The position numbers and the translations under genes are program-made. From Bacteroides nordii WAL 11050 = JCM 12987 (GTDB lineage: Bacteria > Bacteroidota > Bacteroidia > Bacteroidales > Bacteroidaceae): a DNA stretch of 64,000 nt. The notes under the pieces are model-generated. The model did not search any database. It worked only from the letters and a program-made list of their open reading frames with translations, and had not been told where the DNA came from. This document shows, in pieces, positions 21,164-30,072 of the stretch (position 1 is the first letter of the stretch; every line of letters starts with the position of its first letter). The DNA lies in contig BAJA01000001.1 of assembly GCA_000613465.1 (NCBI GenBank), positions 186,001 through 250,000 on the forward strand, in the 5' to 3' direction.

Positions 21164-22384
21164 ATGGCTAGAAAAACCTTCAATGTGCTATTCTTTATCA
21201 AGAAAGCCAGATTATTAAAGAATGGAGAAGCACCCGTGTGCATGAGAATTACTGTAAACGGCTGTATGGTAGATGTTTTAGTAAAAAGAAGCTGTCCTGT
21301 AAATCTATGGAATCAGGCAAAAGAAAACTCCAAAGGAAAAGATCGTATGTCGGTGGAACTGAACCACTACTTGGAAATCACACGCTCTCGCATACACCAA
21401 ATTTATAGAGAACTGGAATCCACAGGTAAGACTATTACAGTCGATCTTATGAGAAAGCTATATTATGGGGTGGATGAAGATAGTAAAACGCTATTGCAAG
21501 TATTCAGAGAGCATAACGAACAAAGCCGTAAGCTAATCGGTAAGGACTTCGTTAGTAAGACCGTTCAACGGTATGAAACCACTACCCGATATTTAGAGGA
21601 ATTCATAAAGAAAGAATATCAATTATCTGATATTGCCCTAAACAACTTGGAAGCCAACTTTATTTCTAAGTTCGATGCTTTTTTGAAAATTGAAAAAGGT
21701 TGTGCGCAGAATTCAGCTATCACCCGATTGAAGAACTTGAAGAAGATTATCCGTATTGCTTTGGAAAACGACTGGATAAAGAAAGATCCGTTTGCTTACT
21801 ATCGCTTCAAACTGGAAGAAACCGATCCTGAGTTCCTGACGATGGACGAGATTAAAATTATTCTTGCAAAAGAATTCACGATTAAGCGAGTAGAACAGGT
21901 ACGTGACGTTTTTATCTTTTGCATTTTTACTGGATTGGCGTTCAGCGATGTGAAAGATTTATCACCCGAACACTTGGTAAAAGACAACAAAGGGGAGCTT
22001 TGGATAAGAAAGAACCGCCAAAAGACAAAAATCATGTGCAACATTCCTGTGCTGCCTGTAGCAGCTTCTATACTTGATAAATATAAGGATGTGGCAGAGT
22101 GTACCGGAAAACTTTTACCTGTATTGTGTAATCAACGCATGAACAGTTATTTGAAAGAAATTGCCGATGTGTGCGGAATTCATAAAAATCTTAGCACTCA
22201 TACGGCCAGACATAGCTATGCCACTTCCGTGTGCCTTGCAAATGGCGTAAGTATGGAAAATGTAGCCAAGATGTTAGGTCATGCAGATACCAGCGTGACG
22301 AAACACTACGCACGGGTATTGGATCAGAATATTCTAAAGGATATGCAGAAAGTGAATAGCTGCTTGTCGGAATTGGCTATATAA
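21164..22384 (+). CDS. int: tyrosine-type site-specific integrase
   Basis: The 406-residue product has an N-terminal arm-binding region, a SAM-like core-binding domain (about residues 115-210) and a catalytic domain. The catalytic boxes are HTARHSYAT (His-x2-Arg) and MLGHADTSVTKHYARV (Gly-His and nucleophile Tyr). At the first-Arg place the sequence is FTGLAFSDV, so Ala replaces the usual Arg, a known feature of Bacteroidales integrases such as IntDOT relatives. Next to attL and reading inward, it is the enzyme for insertion and excision of this element. A weak hairpin with T-rich end (about 22408-22456) follows. Confidence 0.93.
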   Translation: MARKTFNVLFFIKKARLLKNGEAPVCMRITVNGCMVDVLVKRSCPVNLWNQAKENSKGKDRMSVELNHYLEITRSRIHQIYRELESTGKTITVDLMRKLYYGVDEDSKTLLQVFREHNEQSRKLIGKDFVSKTVQRYETTTRYLEEFIKKEYQLSDIALNNLEANFISKFDAFLKIEKGCAQNSAITRLKNLKKIIRIALENDWIKKDPFAYYRFKLEETDPEFLTMDEIKIILAKEFTIKRVEQVRDVFIFCIFTGLAFSDVKDLSPEHLVKDNKGELWIRKNRQKTKIMCNIPVLPVAASILDKYKDVAECTGKLLPVLCNQRMNSYLKEIADVCGIHKNLSTHTARHSYATSVCLANGVSMENVAKMLGHADTSVTKHYARVLDQNILKDMQKVNSCLSELAI

Positions 22385-22484
22385 ATAAGGCAGTAGCCAA
22401 TATAGAAAAAAGGATTGGGAATAATGAACTTCATTTTCTCAACCCTTTTCTTTTAAAGTAAGTTTTCCAGAACCCAATATGAAG

Positions 22485-22625
22485 CATTGACAAAGGTAAT
22501 TTCCGTATTTAGCCTGTTCAAGTCCAAGCCTTCGGTTTAGATAAAAATCTTCCTCTCATTGCATTTCGAGCGTATTTTTATCTAAAGACTTGCACAGACT
22601 AAATACTTCACTGGAAAAGTCAATG
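22485..22625. repeat. 141-bp four-tier nested inverted repeat downstream of integrase
   Basis: Paired arms, outside to inside: CATTGAC (22485-22491)/GTCAATG (22619-22625); GTATTTAG (22505-22512)/CTAAATAC (22599-22606); CAAGTC (22519-22524)/GACTTG (22587-22592); TTTAGATAAAAAT (22536-22548)/ATTTTTATCTAAA (22574-22586). The arms are exact and in order, so the region folds into one long interrupted hairpin. It contains no gene. Candidate roles are a structured RNA, an excision/transfer control site or an origin. Confidence 0.65.
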
Positions 22626-22669
22626 ATTCAAATTAAATTCCGAAAAACAATGTTTTTGTGAGTGGCAGA

Positions 22670-22963
22670 TTATTCTTTCCAACTTTCAAAATAATGCTTT
22701 TGGAGCAGTTTATCAATATCACTTTGCCGATAGATGATTTTACCTTTTATCTGGATAAAGGGGATTAAGCCTGTATCTCGCCATTCTTGCAGGGTTCGCA
22801 GGCTGACATTCAGTTTTTTAGAAACCTCATGATTGGAAAGAAAACGTTCTCCGTTCAGGTGGGGCTTATAGTGCTTGACAATTGATTCAATACCGCTTAG
22901 CATTGAGTCGAGCGAAGAAATAAATTCTTTGACTTGTGGTGTATCTTTATTTATTAATTCCAT
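22670..22963 (-). CDS. helix-turn-helix (excisionase-like) protein
   Basis: A 97-residue protein with a MerR-type/HTH_17 winged helix in its second half (FLSNHEVSKKLNVSLRTLQEWRDTG..., then IIYRQSDIDKLL). Such small proteins beside Bacteroides integrases act as excision factors or as regulators of excision and mobilization genes. It faces the integrase and is followed on the left by the nested palindrome, a possible binding target. The specific role is inferred from position only. Confidence 0.75.
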   Translation of the reverse strand: MELINKDTPQVKEFISSLDSMLSGIESIVKHYKPHLNGERFLSNHEVSKKLNVSLRTLQEWRDTGLIPFIQIKGKIIYRQSDIDKLLQKHYFESWKE

Positions 22964-23043
22964 GATTGAAAGATTGTTTTATTGAAATATTGATTTTAAG
23001 ATGGCTAGATAGCGAATCAGTTAGAGATTAACTGGTCGATTGA

Positions 23044-23337
23044 TTAGTTACGCAGATAGTCACCCAATGACGAAAGGTTTAGCACATCTTTCGCTGGATC
23101 ATAATCTATGTAAATCCGTTTAGGAGCAGGAGCAATAAAATACTGGCTACCGTCTTTCTGTATTTCATAAGTAGAGGGTGAAGCCTGTTTGGTGGTTTCC
23201 GATACATATATAATAGAAAGAAGATACTCTTTGTCGTTCCGATAGATGATAACCGTAGGATTCAGATTAACACTTTCCCATGTGCCGACAATGGAAAACA
23301 AGTTGAAGGACGGATAATATTCTTTAGTTCTTTTCAT
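23044..23337 (-). CDS. DUF3876 family protein
   Basis: From Met at 23337 the product is 97 residues. The core FSIVGTWESVNLNPTVIIYR and the following beta-strand pattern match DUF3876, a small family found almost only in Bacteroidales conjugative and mobilizable elements next to HTH genes. The function is unknown. Its start overlaps the end of the upstream HTH gene by 14 bp, so the two are translated together. A longer start at 23397 is open but would overlap the HTH gene by 74 bp. Confidence 0.7.
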   Translation of the reverse strand: MKRTKEYYPSFNLFSIVGTWESVNLNPTVIIYRNDKEYLLSIIYVSETTKQASPSTYEIQKDGSQYFIAPAPKRIYIDYDPAKDVLNLSSLGDYLRN

Positions 23338-23638
23338 AAGGCTTGATTTGTTTGGGTGACTGATTTTGTGTTTCACTGTCCGCAATAATTCTTTCAATAT
23401 CGGAAGACTTATAATAAATCTTGCTCCCTATTTGAGAATAAGCCAGTCGCCCACTACTTCGGTAATATTGCAGCGTTCGCTTGCTCAAGCCTAACAACAG
23501 GCACACTTCCTGACTATCCAGCCAGTTTTCTACTTTTTGAGTATGACTGCTGCACAAACTCTCTATCCGTTTGGCAAACTCCGTGAAGCTCTCGCAGACA
23601 TACGAAAATGTTCTTTTTTCGATGGTTACTACTTCCAT
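23324..23638 (-). CDS. helix-turn-helix (excisionase-like) protein
   Basis: A 104-residue protein with an HTH_17-type domain: WLDSQEVCLLLGLSKRTLQYYRSSGRL, then KIYYKSSDIERII. It resembles the HTH at 22670-22963 and the one at 36475-36846, so the element has three such proteins. It is first in a two-gene unit with the DUF3876 gene. Probable role: DNA-bending excision factor or regulator. Confidence 0.78.
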   Translation of the reverse strand: MEVVTIEKRTFSYVCESFTEFAKRIESLCSSHTQKVENWLDSQEVCLLLGLSKRTLQYYRSSGRLAYSQIGSKIYYKSSDIERIIADSETQNQSPKQIKPYEKN

Positions 23639-24104
23639 ACATTTAATTTTTAATGGTTAATAAAACGTGTTGATTCTATTTTCATCGGCAAATGAAAGAA
23701 GAATCAAGAGCCGTTTTCTAAACTGTCCGAGAGTGGTATAAAAAGACTGTTTATGGCAAAATGACACATGAATAATTTATTAGTCATAATACTCTTGCGG
23801 CACAACTATCAAAATGAATCCGAGTTAATTAATGGCGACAAGCTAAATAGATAAAGGTAGAATGACAGAAAAGAGAAGTTTTATATGATACATTTTTAGC
23901 ATATTCGATTAATCATTACTAAAATGGGAATCATGAAAAGATTAAAGTAGTTTTTACACATGATTTATAACCTGCGTATTAACAATAGCCATGGAAAGAG
24001 GTCAGAATAAGAATAACAAGAGGATACAGTAGAGGCAATACACGTACTTATGACTATGGTTTGGCGTGAAGTGGCTCTGCTGATAGTTACATACCCTTTT
24101 TTGT
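23639..24104. other. gene-free stretch between excision and metal modules
   Basis: About 465 bp of AT-rich sequence with stops in all frames. No tRNA, terminator or strong repeat was seen. It separates the reverse-strand HTH pair from the forward-strand TetR operon, so it must contain promoters for one or both. Confidence 0.4.
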
Positions 24105-24147
24105 ATCCCTACAAATAGGGATTGTTTTATAGAAAATACCCATTTGT
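24105..24147. promoter_or_regulatory. palindromic operator-like sites before the TetR gene
   Basis: ATCCCTA (24105-24111) CAAA TAGGGAT (24116-24122) is a perfect 7-bp-arm palindrome. About 20 bp further a related imperfect dyad CCCATTTGTATGG occurs. Two such sites 70-110 bp before the TetR start fit autoregulation by a dimeric TetR repressor. Confidence 0.5.
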
Positions 24148-24214
24148 ATGGATTGTTTTATTTTTGAAATACAACGTACTTTGTATTCTAATAACAGGAA
24201 CTACGTTCTGACCT

Positions 24215-24841
24215 ATGCAAACAACAAAAGAATATACACATAAATTATTGTTGGAAACAGCAAGGAGAGCCTTTTTCAAGAAGGGCTTTAAGGCTGTGTC
24301 TATGCGTGAAATATCCAAATTGTCGGGTATCGGTCTGAGCAACATCTACAATTATTATCCTTGTAAGGACGATTTGTTGGCTGACGTGTTGCATCCGCTT
24401 TTGGAGGCGATGAACAGTATGCTGGAAGATCATAATCGCCCGGAGGCCTTTTCTTTGGATGTCTTTACCTCCGAAGAATATCATCGCTCATCCATGAAGG
24501 AGGTAATGAACATCGTAAGACGGTATCGTGAAGAATTTAAGTTACTTTTTTCATCTATCCAAGACTCTCGTTTCAATGATTATTGGGAACAATGGATTAA
24601 AAGAAGTACAGTAATGGGTATAGAATATATGGAAGGTATGAAAAAGCTCTACCCTGATCTGCATACCGATATTTCTCTATTCTTTATGCACTTCACCTGC
24701 TCATGGTGGGTTAATATGATGAAAGAGGTGGTGCAACATGAAGAGCTTTCCAGTGAAGAAATTGAATGTTTTATTGGTGAGTATATCCGCTTTAGCACAG
24801 GAGGCTGGAAAAGGCTCATGAATGTAAAAATAGAAAGATGA
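24215..24841 (+). CDS. TetR/AcrR family transcriptional regulator
   Basis: The 208-residue protein begins with the TetR HTH (about residues 7-53: ARRAFFKKGFKAVSMREIS, then GLSNIYNYYPCKDDLL). The C-terminal part is an all-helical ligand domain of usual size, of no recognisable subclass. It heads a forward unit with two small genes (4-bp ATGA overlaps) upstream of metal-transport genes, so it probably senses a metal, chelate or related stress and controls the island. Palindromic sites lie in its leader. Confidence 0.85.
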   Translation: MQTTKEYTHKLLLETARRAFFKKGFKAVSMREISKLSGIGLSNIYNYYPCKDDLLADVLHPLLEAMNSMLEDHNRPEAFSLDVFTSEEYHRSSMKEVMNIVRRYREEFKLLFSSIQDSRFNDYWEQWIKRSTVMGIEYMEGMKKLYPDLHTDISLFFMHFTCSWWVNMMKEVVQHEELSSEEIECFIGEYIRFSTGGWKRLMNVKIER

Positions 24842-25095
24842 AAACAAATAGAAACATCCACACATCCTCCTGCCTACAATGCAACCCTTGTGGAAGCGGT
24901 TGTACAATTGTGGACAATCGGATTTCTTTCGTATTCGATTCGGAAAAGAAGCACTTTAGCCATCTTCTGTTCGACCCGACACCCGTTGCTTGCATGGGCA
25001 GATGCGGCAGGTCTTGTCAAGCAGGATTTCGCTTGGTGCAGGAGGCTAAATACCGCACCACTTCGGTAGAACAACTAAAAACAATCAATATATGA
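24838..25095 (+). CDS. small Cys-rich protein of unknown function
   Basis: An 85-residue product, overlapping the TetR stop and the next start by ATGA. It has two Cys clusters (CLQCNPCGSGC near residues 12-22 and CMGRCGRSC near 52-60), seven Cys in all, which suggests metal or Fe-S binding, or disulphides if exported. No signal peptide is seen. I do not recognise the family. Its position between a TetR regulator and a ZIP transporter suggests a metal-related role. Confidence 0.6.
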   Translation: MKTNRNIHTSSCLQCNPCGSGCTIVDNRISFVFDSEKKHFSHLLFDPTPVACMGRCGRSCQAGFRLVQEAKYRTTSVEQLKTINI

Positions 25096-25295
25096 GTATC
25101 ACCAACATCATCTGTAACGGCGAAATAACGCTTGTGCAAGGAGTAAACGGACTTTTCCTCTGCGAGGAATCGTGGGTAACACAAAGCAGAAAATCCGCTC
25201 TGCCCAGAGAGGCTTTGAACAAAGAGACTATTAGAATTAAAAAAGAATGCATCGATATTGAACGTCCAGAGACTGATTTTCCAGACTTAACTTAG
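25092..25295 (+). CDS. small protein of unknown function
   Basis: A 67-residue product coupled to the Cys-rich gene by an ATGA overlap and followed by a strong terminator. It has two Cys near the start (IICNG, FLCEE) and an acidic end. I do not recognise it. The translational coupling of three genes (TetR, Cys-rich, this one) suggests one function. Confidence 0.5.
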   Translation: MSITNIICNGEITLVQGVNGLFLCEESWVTQSRKSALPREALNKETIRIKKECIDIERPETDFPDLT

Positions 25296-25346
25296 TAACA
25301 GATGTATGAAACATCCCATTTTTAATAATAATAATTCATCGTATCA

Positions 25347-25383
25347 AGCGAGTCGCCTGCAAAGAGCGACTCGCTTTGTTTTT
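25347..25383 (+). terminator. rho-independent terminator of the TetR operon
   Basis: AGCGAGTCGC (25347-25356) pairs perfectly with GCGACTCGCT (25366-25375), followed by TTGTTTTT. It separates the TetR unit from the ZIP transporter gene. Confidence 0.88.
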
Positions 25384-25439
25384 GAACAAAATAGATTTTC
25401 GTTCTCTTTTGAAGTACTAACTCCCAATCTGTCATAGCC

Positions 25440-26254
25440 ATGTCACAACAAGTATTTGTTCCATTTCTTCTGACACTGTTTGCCGGTATATCCACCGGCA
25501 TAGGCAGTGCCATTGCTTTTTTCGCCAAACGCACCAACACGTCGTTTCTTTCTCTATCGCTGGGCTTTTCGGCGGGAGTCATGATTTATGTATCGTTTGT
25601 CGAACTGTTTACCTCTTCTGTGCAAACACTTGTGGAGATGCACGGCAAATCAGAAGGAACGTTTTATGCCACGCTCTCTTTCTTCGGGGGTATCGTGTTG
25701 ATATTGCTCATCGACAAGCTAATTCCTCGCTACGAGAATCCGCATGAAATGCACCGGGTGGAAGAAATGAGTGAAAAAGCGAAAATACAATTAGACGTGA
25801 AGCCCAAATTGCTACGTGTTGGCATGGTAACAGCCTTGGTGCTGGCTATCCACAATTTCCCGGAGGTATGGTTACGTTTCTTGCTGCCCTAAAGGATGTG
25901 AACATTGCCATACCCATTGCCATCGCCATTGCCATACACAACATACCGGAGGGTATTTCGGTATCCGTTCCTGTTTTTTACGCTACAGGCAACCGCAAGA
26001 AAGCCTTTTGGTTCTCGTTTTTGTCTGGATTGGCAGAGCCGGTGGGAGCCGTCATAGGCTATCTCGTGCTGGCTCCGTTCCTCGACGACAATGTGTTCGG
26101 CATCATCTTCGGCATGATTGCTGGCATCATGGTATTTATCTCGCTCGATGAGCTGTTACCCGCAGCTGAAGAATACGGTAAGCACCACCATGCCATCTAC
26201 GGTTTGGTGGTAGGCATGGCGGTCATGGCACTAAGCCTGCTGATGCTGGGTTAG
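25440..26254 (+). pseudogene. zupT: ZIP family zinc/metal transporter (ZupT-like), frameshifted
   Basis: Two frames together give a 270-residue, eight-helix ZIP protein: LTLFAGISTGIGSAIAFF and VLAIHNFPE(G), then AIAIHNIPEGISVSVPV. The paired HNxPE motifs in helices IV and V are the ZIP binuclear metal site. The frame breaks near 25864, where GAGGTATGG lacks one G (GAGGGT would read EGMVTF on). ZupT-type proteins import zinc, iron and other divalent metals across the inner membrane. The loss of one G in a G-run may be a sequencing error. The gene follows the TetR operon terminator and starts the transport block. Confidence 0.85.
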
Positions 26255-26300
26255 CAAGAAGAAGTAATATAGAAACAATAAATAAAAAACAGAAAAAGAT

Positions 26301-26414
26301 ATGCATACATCTCACACTTACCACTGTCATGAGCACGATGCTCACAAAGAGCATACTCACGGGCGTATATTTTTTAGGTATCGCGCACAGCAAATAATAG
26401 ACATATCATATTAG
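26301..26414 (+). CDS. 37-residue His-rich peptide
   Basis: ATG at 26301, preceded by an A/G-rich stretch (AGAAAAAGAT), to TAG at 26412-26414. The first half carries eight His plus one Cys (HTYHCHEHDAHKEHTHG), spaced like a metal chelator. The second half is basic and hydrophobic. It lies 46 bp after the ZIP gene and 30 bp before the methyltransferase gene in the same direction. It could be a metallopeptide, a leader sensing metal, or the front of a broken larger gene. Confidence 0.5.
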   Translation: MHTSHTYHCHEHDAHKEHTHGRIFFRYRAQQIIDISY

Positions 26415-26444
26415 TAAGAAAAGACTTAAAAACAAAGAATAATT

Positions 26445-27098
26445 ATGAGCATAATAAAAAACATCTTTCAAAACTTCCGCAAACCCAAGAATAGCTTTAT
26501 GGGCAGGTGCATTGTGAAAATGATGAACCAAGGGCATAACCGGATTTCTCTTTGGTGCATTGACAACTTCGTAAAACTTTCCGGTGGCGAAACGGTGCTC
26601 GATATCGGTTGTGGCGGTGGGCAAAACGTAGCTAATTTCATCAAACGAACTCATGGATTAGTTTGCGGCATGGATTATTCACCCACGTGCGTGGACATTG
26701 CGAGTCGCAAGAACAAGGCGGCTATCAGTCAGGGACGAGCATCTATAGTAGAGGCGAATGTTTCAAACATTCCTTTTGACGATAACCGCTTCGATATTGT
26801 AACCGCTTTCGAAACTATCTACTTTTGGAATGATATAGTGGAAAACTTCAAGGAAGTATTGCGTGTATTGAAACCCGAAGGAAGGTTCTACATCTGCAAC
26901 GAGGCATGCAGCGAGGAAGGCAATGAAAAGTGGGTGAGGAATATCGACCTGCGCATTTACTCACCCATAGAAATACAAAGAATGCTGGAACAAGCGGGAT
27001 TTATAAATGTGACCTACGACATCTCGCCGGAGAGCCAATCGCAACGAATATGCGTGCAAGCGACAAAACAACCGATGATGAAACCAATAGACAGATGA
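26445..27098 (+). CDS. class I SAM-dependent methyltransferase
   Basis: A 217-residue protein with motif I VLDIGCGGGQN, the acidic loop GMDYSPTCVDIA, motif IV-like FDIVTAFETIYFW and the post-motif VLRVLKPEGRFYI of the UbiE/Methyltransf_11 class. It transfers a methyl group from S-adenosylmethionine to a small molecule; the substrate is unknown. Its end overlaps the next start. Setting in a chelate-uptake island suggests that it modifies the chelator or a cofactor (inference). Confidence 0.85.
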   Translation: MSIIKNIFQNFRKPKNSFMGRCIVKMMNQGHNRISLWCIDNFVKLSGGETVLDIGCGGGQNVANFIKRTHGLVCGMDYSPTCVDIASRKNKAAISQGRASIVEANVSNIPFDDNRFDIVTAFETIYFWNDIVENFKEVLRVLKPEGRFYICNEACSEEGNEKWVRNIDLRIYSPIEIQRMLEQAGFINVTYDISPESQSQRICVQATKQPMMKPIDR

Positions 27099-27334
27099 GC
27101 ATCAATAAATATACCCCGATACATCGGGTTCTGACTACCTATCCGCAGTTGATTCATCGACTGGTGAAACGAGACAGTCGTTATGTTTCTTTAATCAATC
27201 CTGTATCAACTTGTACGTTGGGGCATTGCACTACTATTGAGAGCATTGCCTTTACAGTAGGAGACGATATGGAGACTCTTCTCACATACCTCAAAGGAGA
27301 AATGGAACGAGAAGATATACAGTTCAAATATTGA
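27095..27334 (+). CDS. small protein, possibly DUF1858-like
   Basis: ATG at 27095 overlaps the methyltransferase TGA (27096-27098). The 79-residue product has YPQLIHRLVKRDSRYVSL and a pair of Cys in STCTLGHC, followed by IESIAFTVGDDMETLL. The pattern (helix, Cys pair, helix) is like the DUF1858 redox-disulphide domain, but the match is by eye only. Probably cytoplasmic. Confidence 0.5.
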   Translation: MSINKYTPIHRVLTTYPQLIHRLVKRDSRYVSLINPVSTCTLGHCTTIESIAFTVGDDMETLLTYLKGEMEREDIQFKY

Positions 27335-27382
27335 AAATTACTACTAATAACTGCCCGAAAGGGCACAAAACAATATCGATTT

Positions 27383-27658
27383 ATGCTTATACTTTATAAC
27401 AAAGCAGCCCGCAAAAATCTTTCCAAGCCGAAGGAAGCTGCCAAATGGTATCCCGTGCTACGTTCTACGGGTATGTTGAAAGAACGTGAAGTGCCCAAAC
27501 TCATTGCTGACAAAACGACACTCAACCCCAAAGAGGCGATCGCCAGAATAGAGTTTAAGGATGTTGAGGTACTTACACAAAAAGTAACCGAAGGAAACTC
27601 TTCAGGTACAACTCCTATAGTCGTTTCCACGCCGGAAGCTCCCGATCCCAGCATTTAA
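27383..27658 (+). CDS. short HU-like DNA-binding protein, C-terminal half missing
   Basis: The 91-residue product starts like the HU-related proteins of Bacteroidetes (ARKNLSKPKEAAKWYPVL, then LIADKTTLNPKEA), but where the beta-arm and second dimer half should follow it has a short EFKDVEVLTQKVTEG tail and a Ser/Thr/Pro-rich end. Full family members are about 120-150 residues. It may be a shortened regulator or a relic. It lies 29 bp before the TonB receptor gene, so it is in the uptake operon. Confidence 0.5.
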   Translation: MLILYNKAARKNLSKPKEAAKWYPVLRSTGMLKEREVPKLIADKTTLNPKEAIARIEFKDVEVLTQKVTEGNSSGTTPIVVSTPEAPDPSI

Positions 27659-27687
27659 GGAGAAACCAACAATCATATAAATAAACA

Positions 27688-30024
27688 ATGAAACAGAAAG
27701 TACTATTTTCTCTATTGATACTGATGCTCATGAGCATCAGTGTATCCGCCCAAACAGGTGGGGGGCGGATTGCGGGCGTGGTCATCGACAACACTGACGA
27801 AGATCCACTGCCCGGAGCAACCCTCTTTATTGAGGAACTGAAAAAGGGCGATGTAACCAACAAATATGGCGAGTTCTCTTTTTCAGACATTCCTTTCGGT
27901 ACTTATACATTCACCGTGAAGTTTATGGGCTATCAAACAGCAGTCCAAAAAGTAACCGTAAGTAAAGAGAATGTAAAGAAAACTATTATCCGCCTGAAAG
28001 CCGAAGTCAAATCGCTGGACGAAGTGGTGGTGATGGGCAAAAGTGAAGCCCGCAAGATTCGGGAGCAAGCCATGCCGGTAACGGTTTACAGTATGAGCCA
28101 GTTACAAGGTACAGTAAATAGCGTAGAAGATATTCTGACTAAGACCGTAGGCGTAACCATTCGTTCGCAGGGAGCAGTAGGCAGTGCCTCGCGTATCTCT
28201 GTTCGCGGCTTGGAAGGCAAGCGTATTGGATTCTTTATAGACGAAGTACCGATGAACGATAATTCCGATTTCATCGACATCAACGATATACCCATCGACA
28301 TGATTGACCGCATTGAAATATATAAAGGTGTGGTTCCAGCCAAGTTCGGTGGATCTGCCGTGGGGGGTGCTGTAAATATCGTGATTAAAGAGTATCCACC
28401 TCGTTACTTGGATGCTTCGTATTCGTTCGGTAGCTTCAATACACATAAAGCAAGTAGCGTCTTCAAGCGGAATCTGGTCAAACAAGGAATAGAGTTGGGG
28501 GCAGCGTTGTTATACACCCATTCTGATAATGACTATCGTATGGAATTGCCTCAGAACAAAGGTAAGTTCATAAAACGCGACCATGACAAATTCAACCAAT
28601 CGGGGGGAGGGATATCGATGAAAGCCCGTAAATGGTGGTTCGATCAGATGGAGTTTGAACTTGAATTTATCCGAAACAGCAAGCAGATACAAGGCGTGGT
28701 AGAGAACATACGCTCTGCCGAAAGTAGTGCCGGAGCTTACAACTTCGCCATTGATTTACAGAAAGACAATTTCCTACTCAATGGACTTGACTTCAGTAGC
28801 GGCACGGGCTATGCCTATTCTCAATACAACTTTGTGGATACAGCTAGGCTTCGCTACGACTGGGATATGAATCCTTATCCGCCTGTTTCGGCTTACGGAG
28901 GAGAAATAGGAGTTTTACCCTCTGACATGAAAATGCGTAAGCATACCGTGGGAAATAAGACCAATCTCAATTACATCATCAATGACCGGCACTCCATCAA
29001 CCTCAACTCATTATTCAAATGGGCATTGGGGAAGCCCTCCGATCCGTTGTTGGATAAAGCGGTGGGGCGACAGATAAACTTCGACTCACACATGACGAGC
29101 TGGGTATTAGGCTTGGGTTACGACTATAAATCCCCCAATGACAAATTCCTCAACTCGCTGACGGGTAAGTATTATTACTATTCCATGAATACGAAAATAG
29201 GAGATGTTTGGAATTCCGTACCCAAAGAAGTGGATATGCAGCAGCACGATTGGGGTGTAAGTGAAGCCTTGCGCTACCGCTTCACCAAAGAGTTGTTGGG
29301 GAAAGCTCCGTAAGCTATGATGTACGACTACCGACAGATGCCGAACTCATTGGCGACGGCTTCCTTATTGCTCCTTCGGGCGACTTGAAACCCGAAAGAG
29401 GAACTAACGCTAACATCGGATTGATGTACGATAAAAAGATTGGTTCCGGATTGTTGCAGGTGGAGGTAAACGGATTCTTCTCTTACCTGCAAGATATGAT
29501 ACGCTATACGCGCAACTTCGTGCAGGGCAGATACACTAATTTCGGTGAGATGCGTACCTTCGGTGTAGAGGCAGAAGTCAAAGCAGATGTTACACGCTGG
29601 CTTTACGGATATGTAAATGCCACGTTTCAAGACCTTCGCGATACACGTAAGTACGAACCAACGAGTAACGTTCTCAATCCGTCGAAGGGATTGCGTATGC
29701 CTAATATTCTATTTCTTAGCAAATGCGGGGGTAGAGTTTCACAAAGAGAATCTCTTCGGAGGGAAAGGTCAGAATGTAAGACTATTTACCGATGCTTCAT
29801 TCGTAGAAGAGTATTTCTTCGATTTCGAAGTAAGTCAATATCAAGAGAAACGCATTCCGCGCTCTTTCAAGCTCGACTTGGGATTAGAATACTCCATCAT
29901 GAACGGTGGGCTTACCTTCTCGGCAAAAGCATCCAACCTTACGAATGCCCGCCTGTTCAGCGAGTTTAATTACCCGCTTCCCGGCAGAGCCTTTACCGCA
30001 CGTATCAGGTACGTGCTGAAATAA
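27688..30024 (+). pseudogene. TonB-dependent siderophore-type receptor, two frameshifts
   Basis: The order is Sec signal (ILMLMSISVSAQ), CarboxypepD-like domain (GRIAGVVIDNTDEDPLPGAT), plug (SRISVRGLEGKRIGFFIDEV, GVVPAKFGGSAVGGAVNIV) and barrel to the terminal aromatic strand (RAFTARIRYVLK). Two frame breaks occur, near 29300 (TTGGGGAAAG) and near 29710; with both repaired the protein is about 778 residues. A TonB receptor followed at once by a DUF4374 lipoprotein is the arrangement of the xenosiderophore system XusAB in Bacteroides. So the likely cargo is a ferric catecholate or similar chelate (inference). Confidence 0.85.
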
Positions 30025-30072
30025 AGCTAATCACAATTCAATATATTATTCAACAATAAAATAAAAAGTAAA

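Noticed and set aside
22485-22625. Possible CRISPR-like repeats
   Set aside because: The arms are inverted and nested, not direct repeats with spacers. No cas gene or direct-repeat array was seen in the window.
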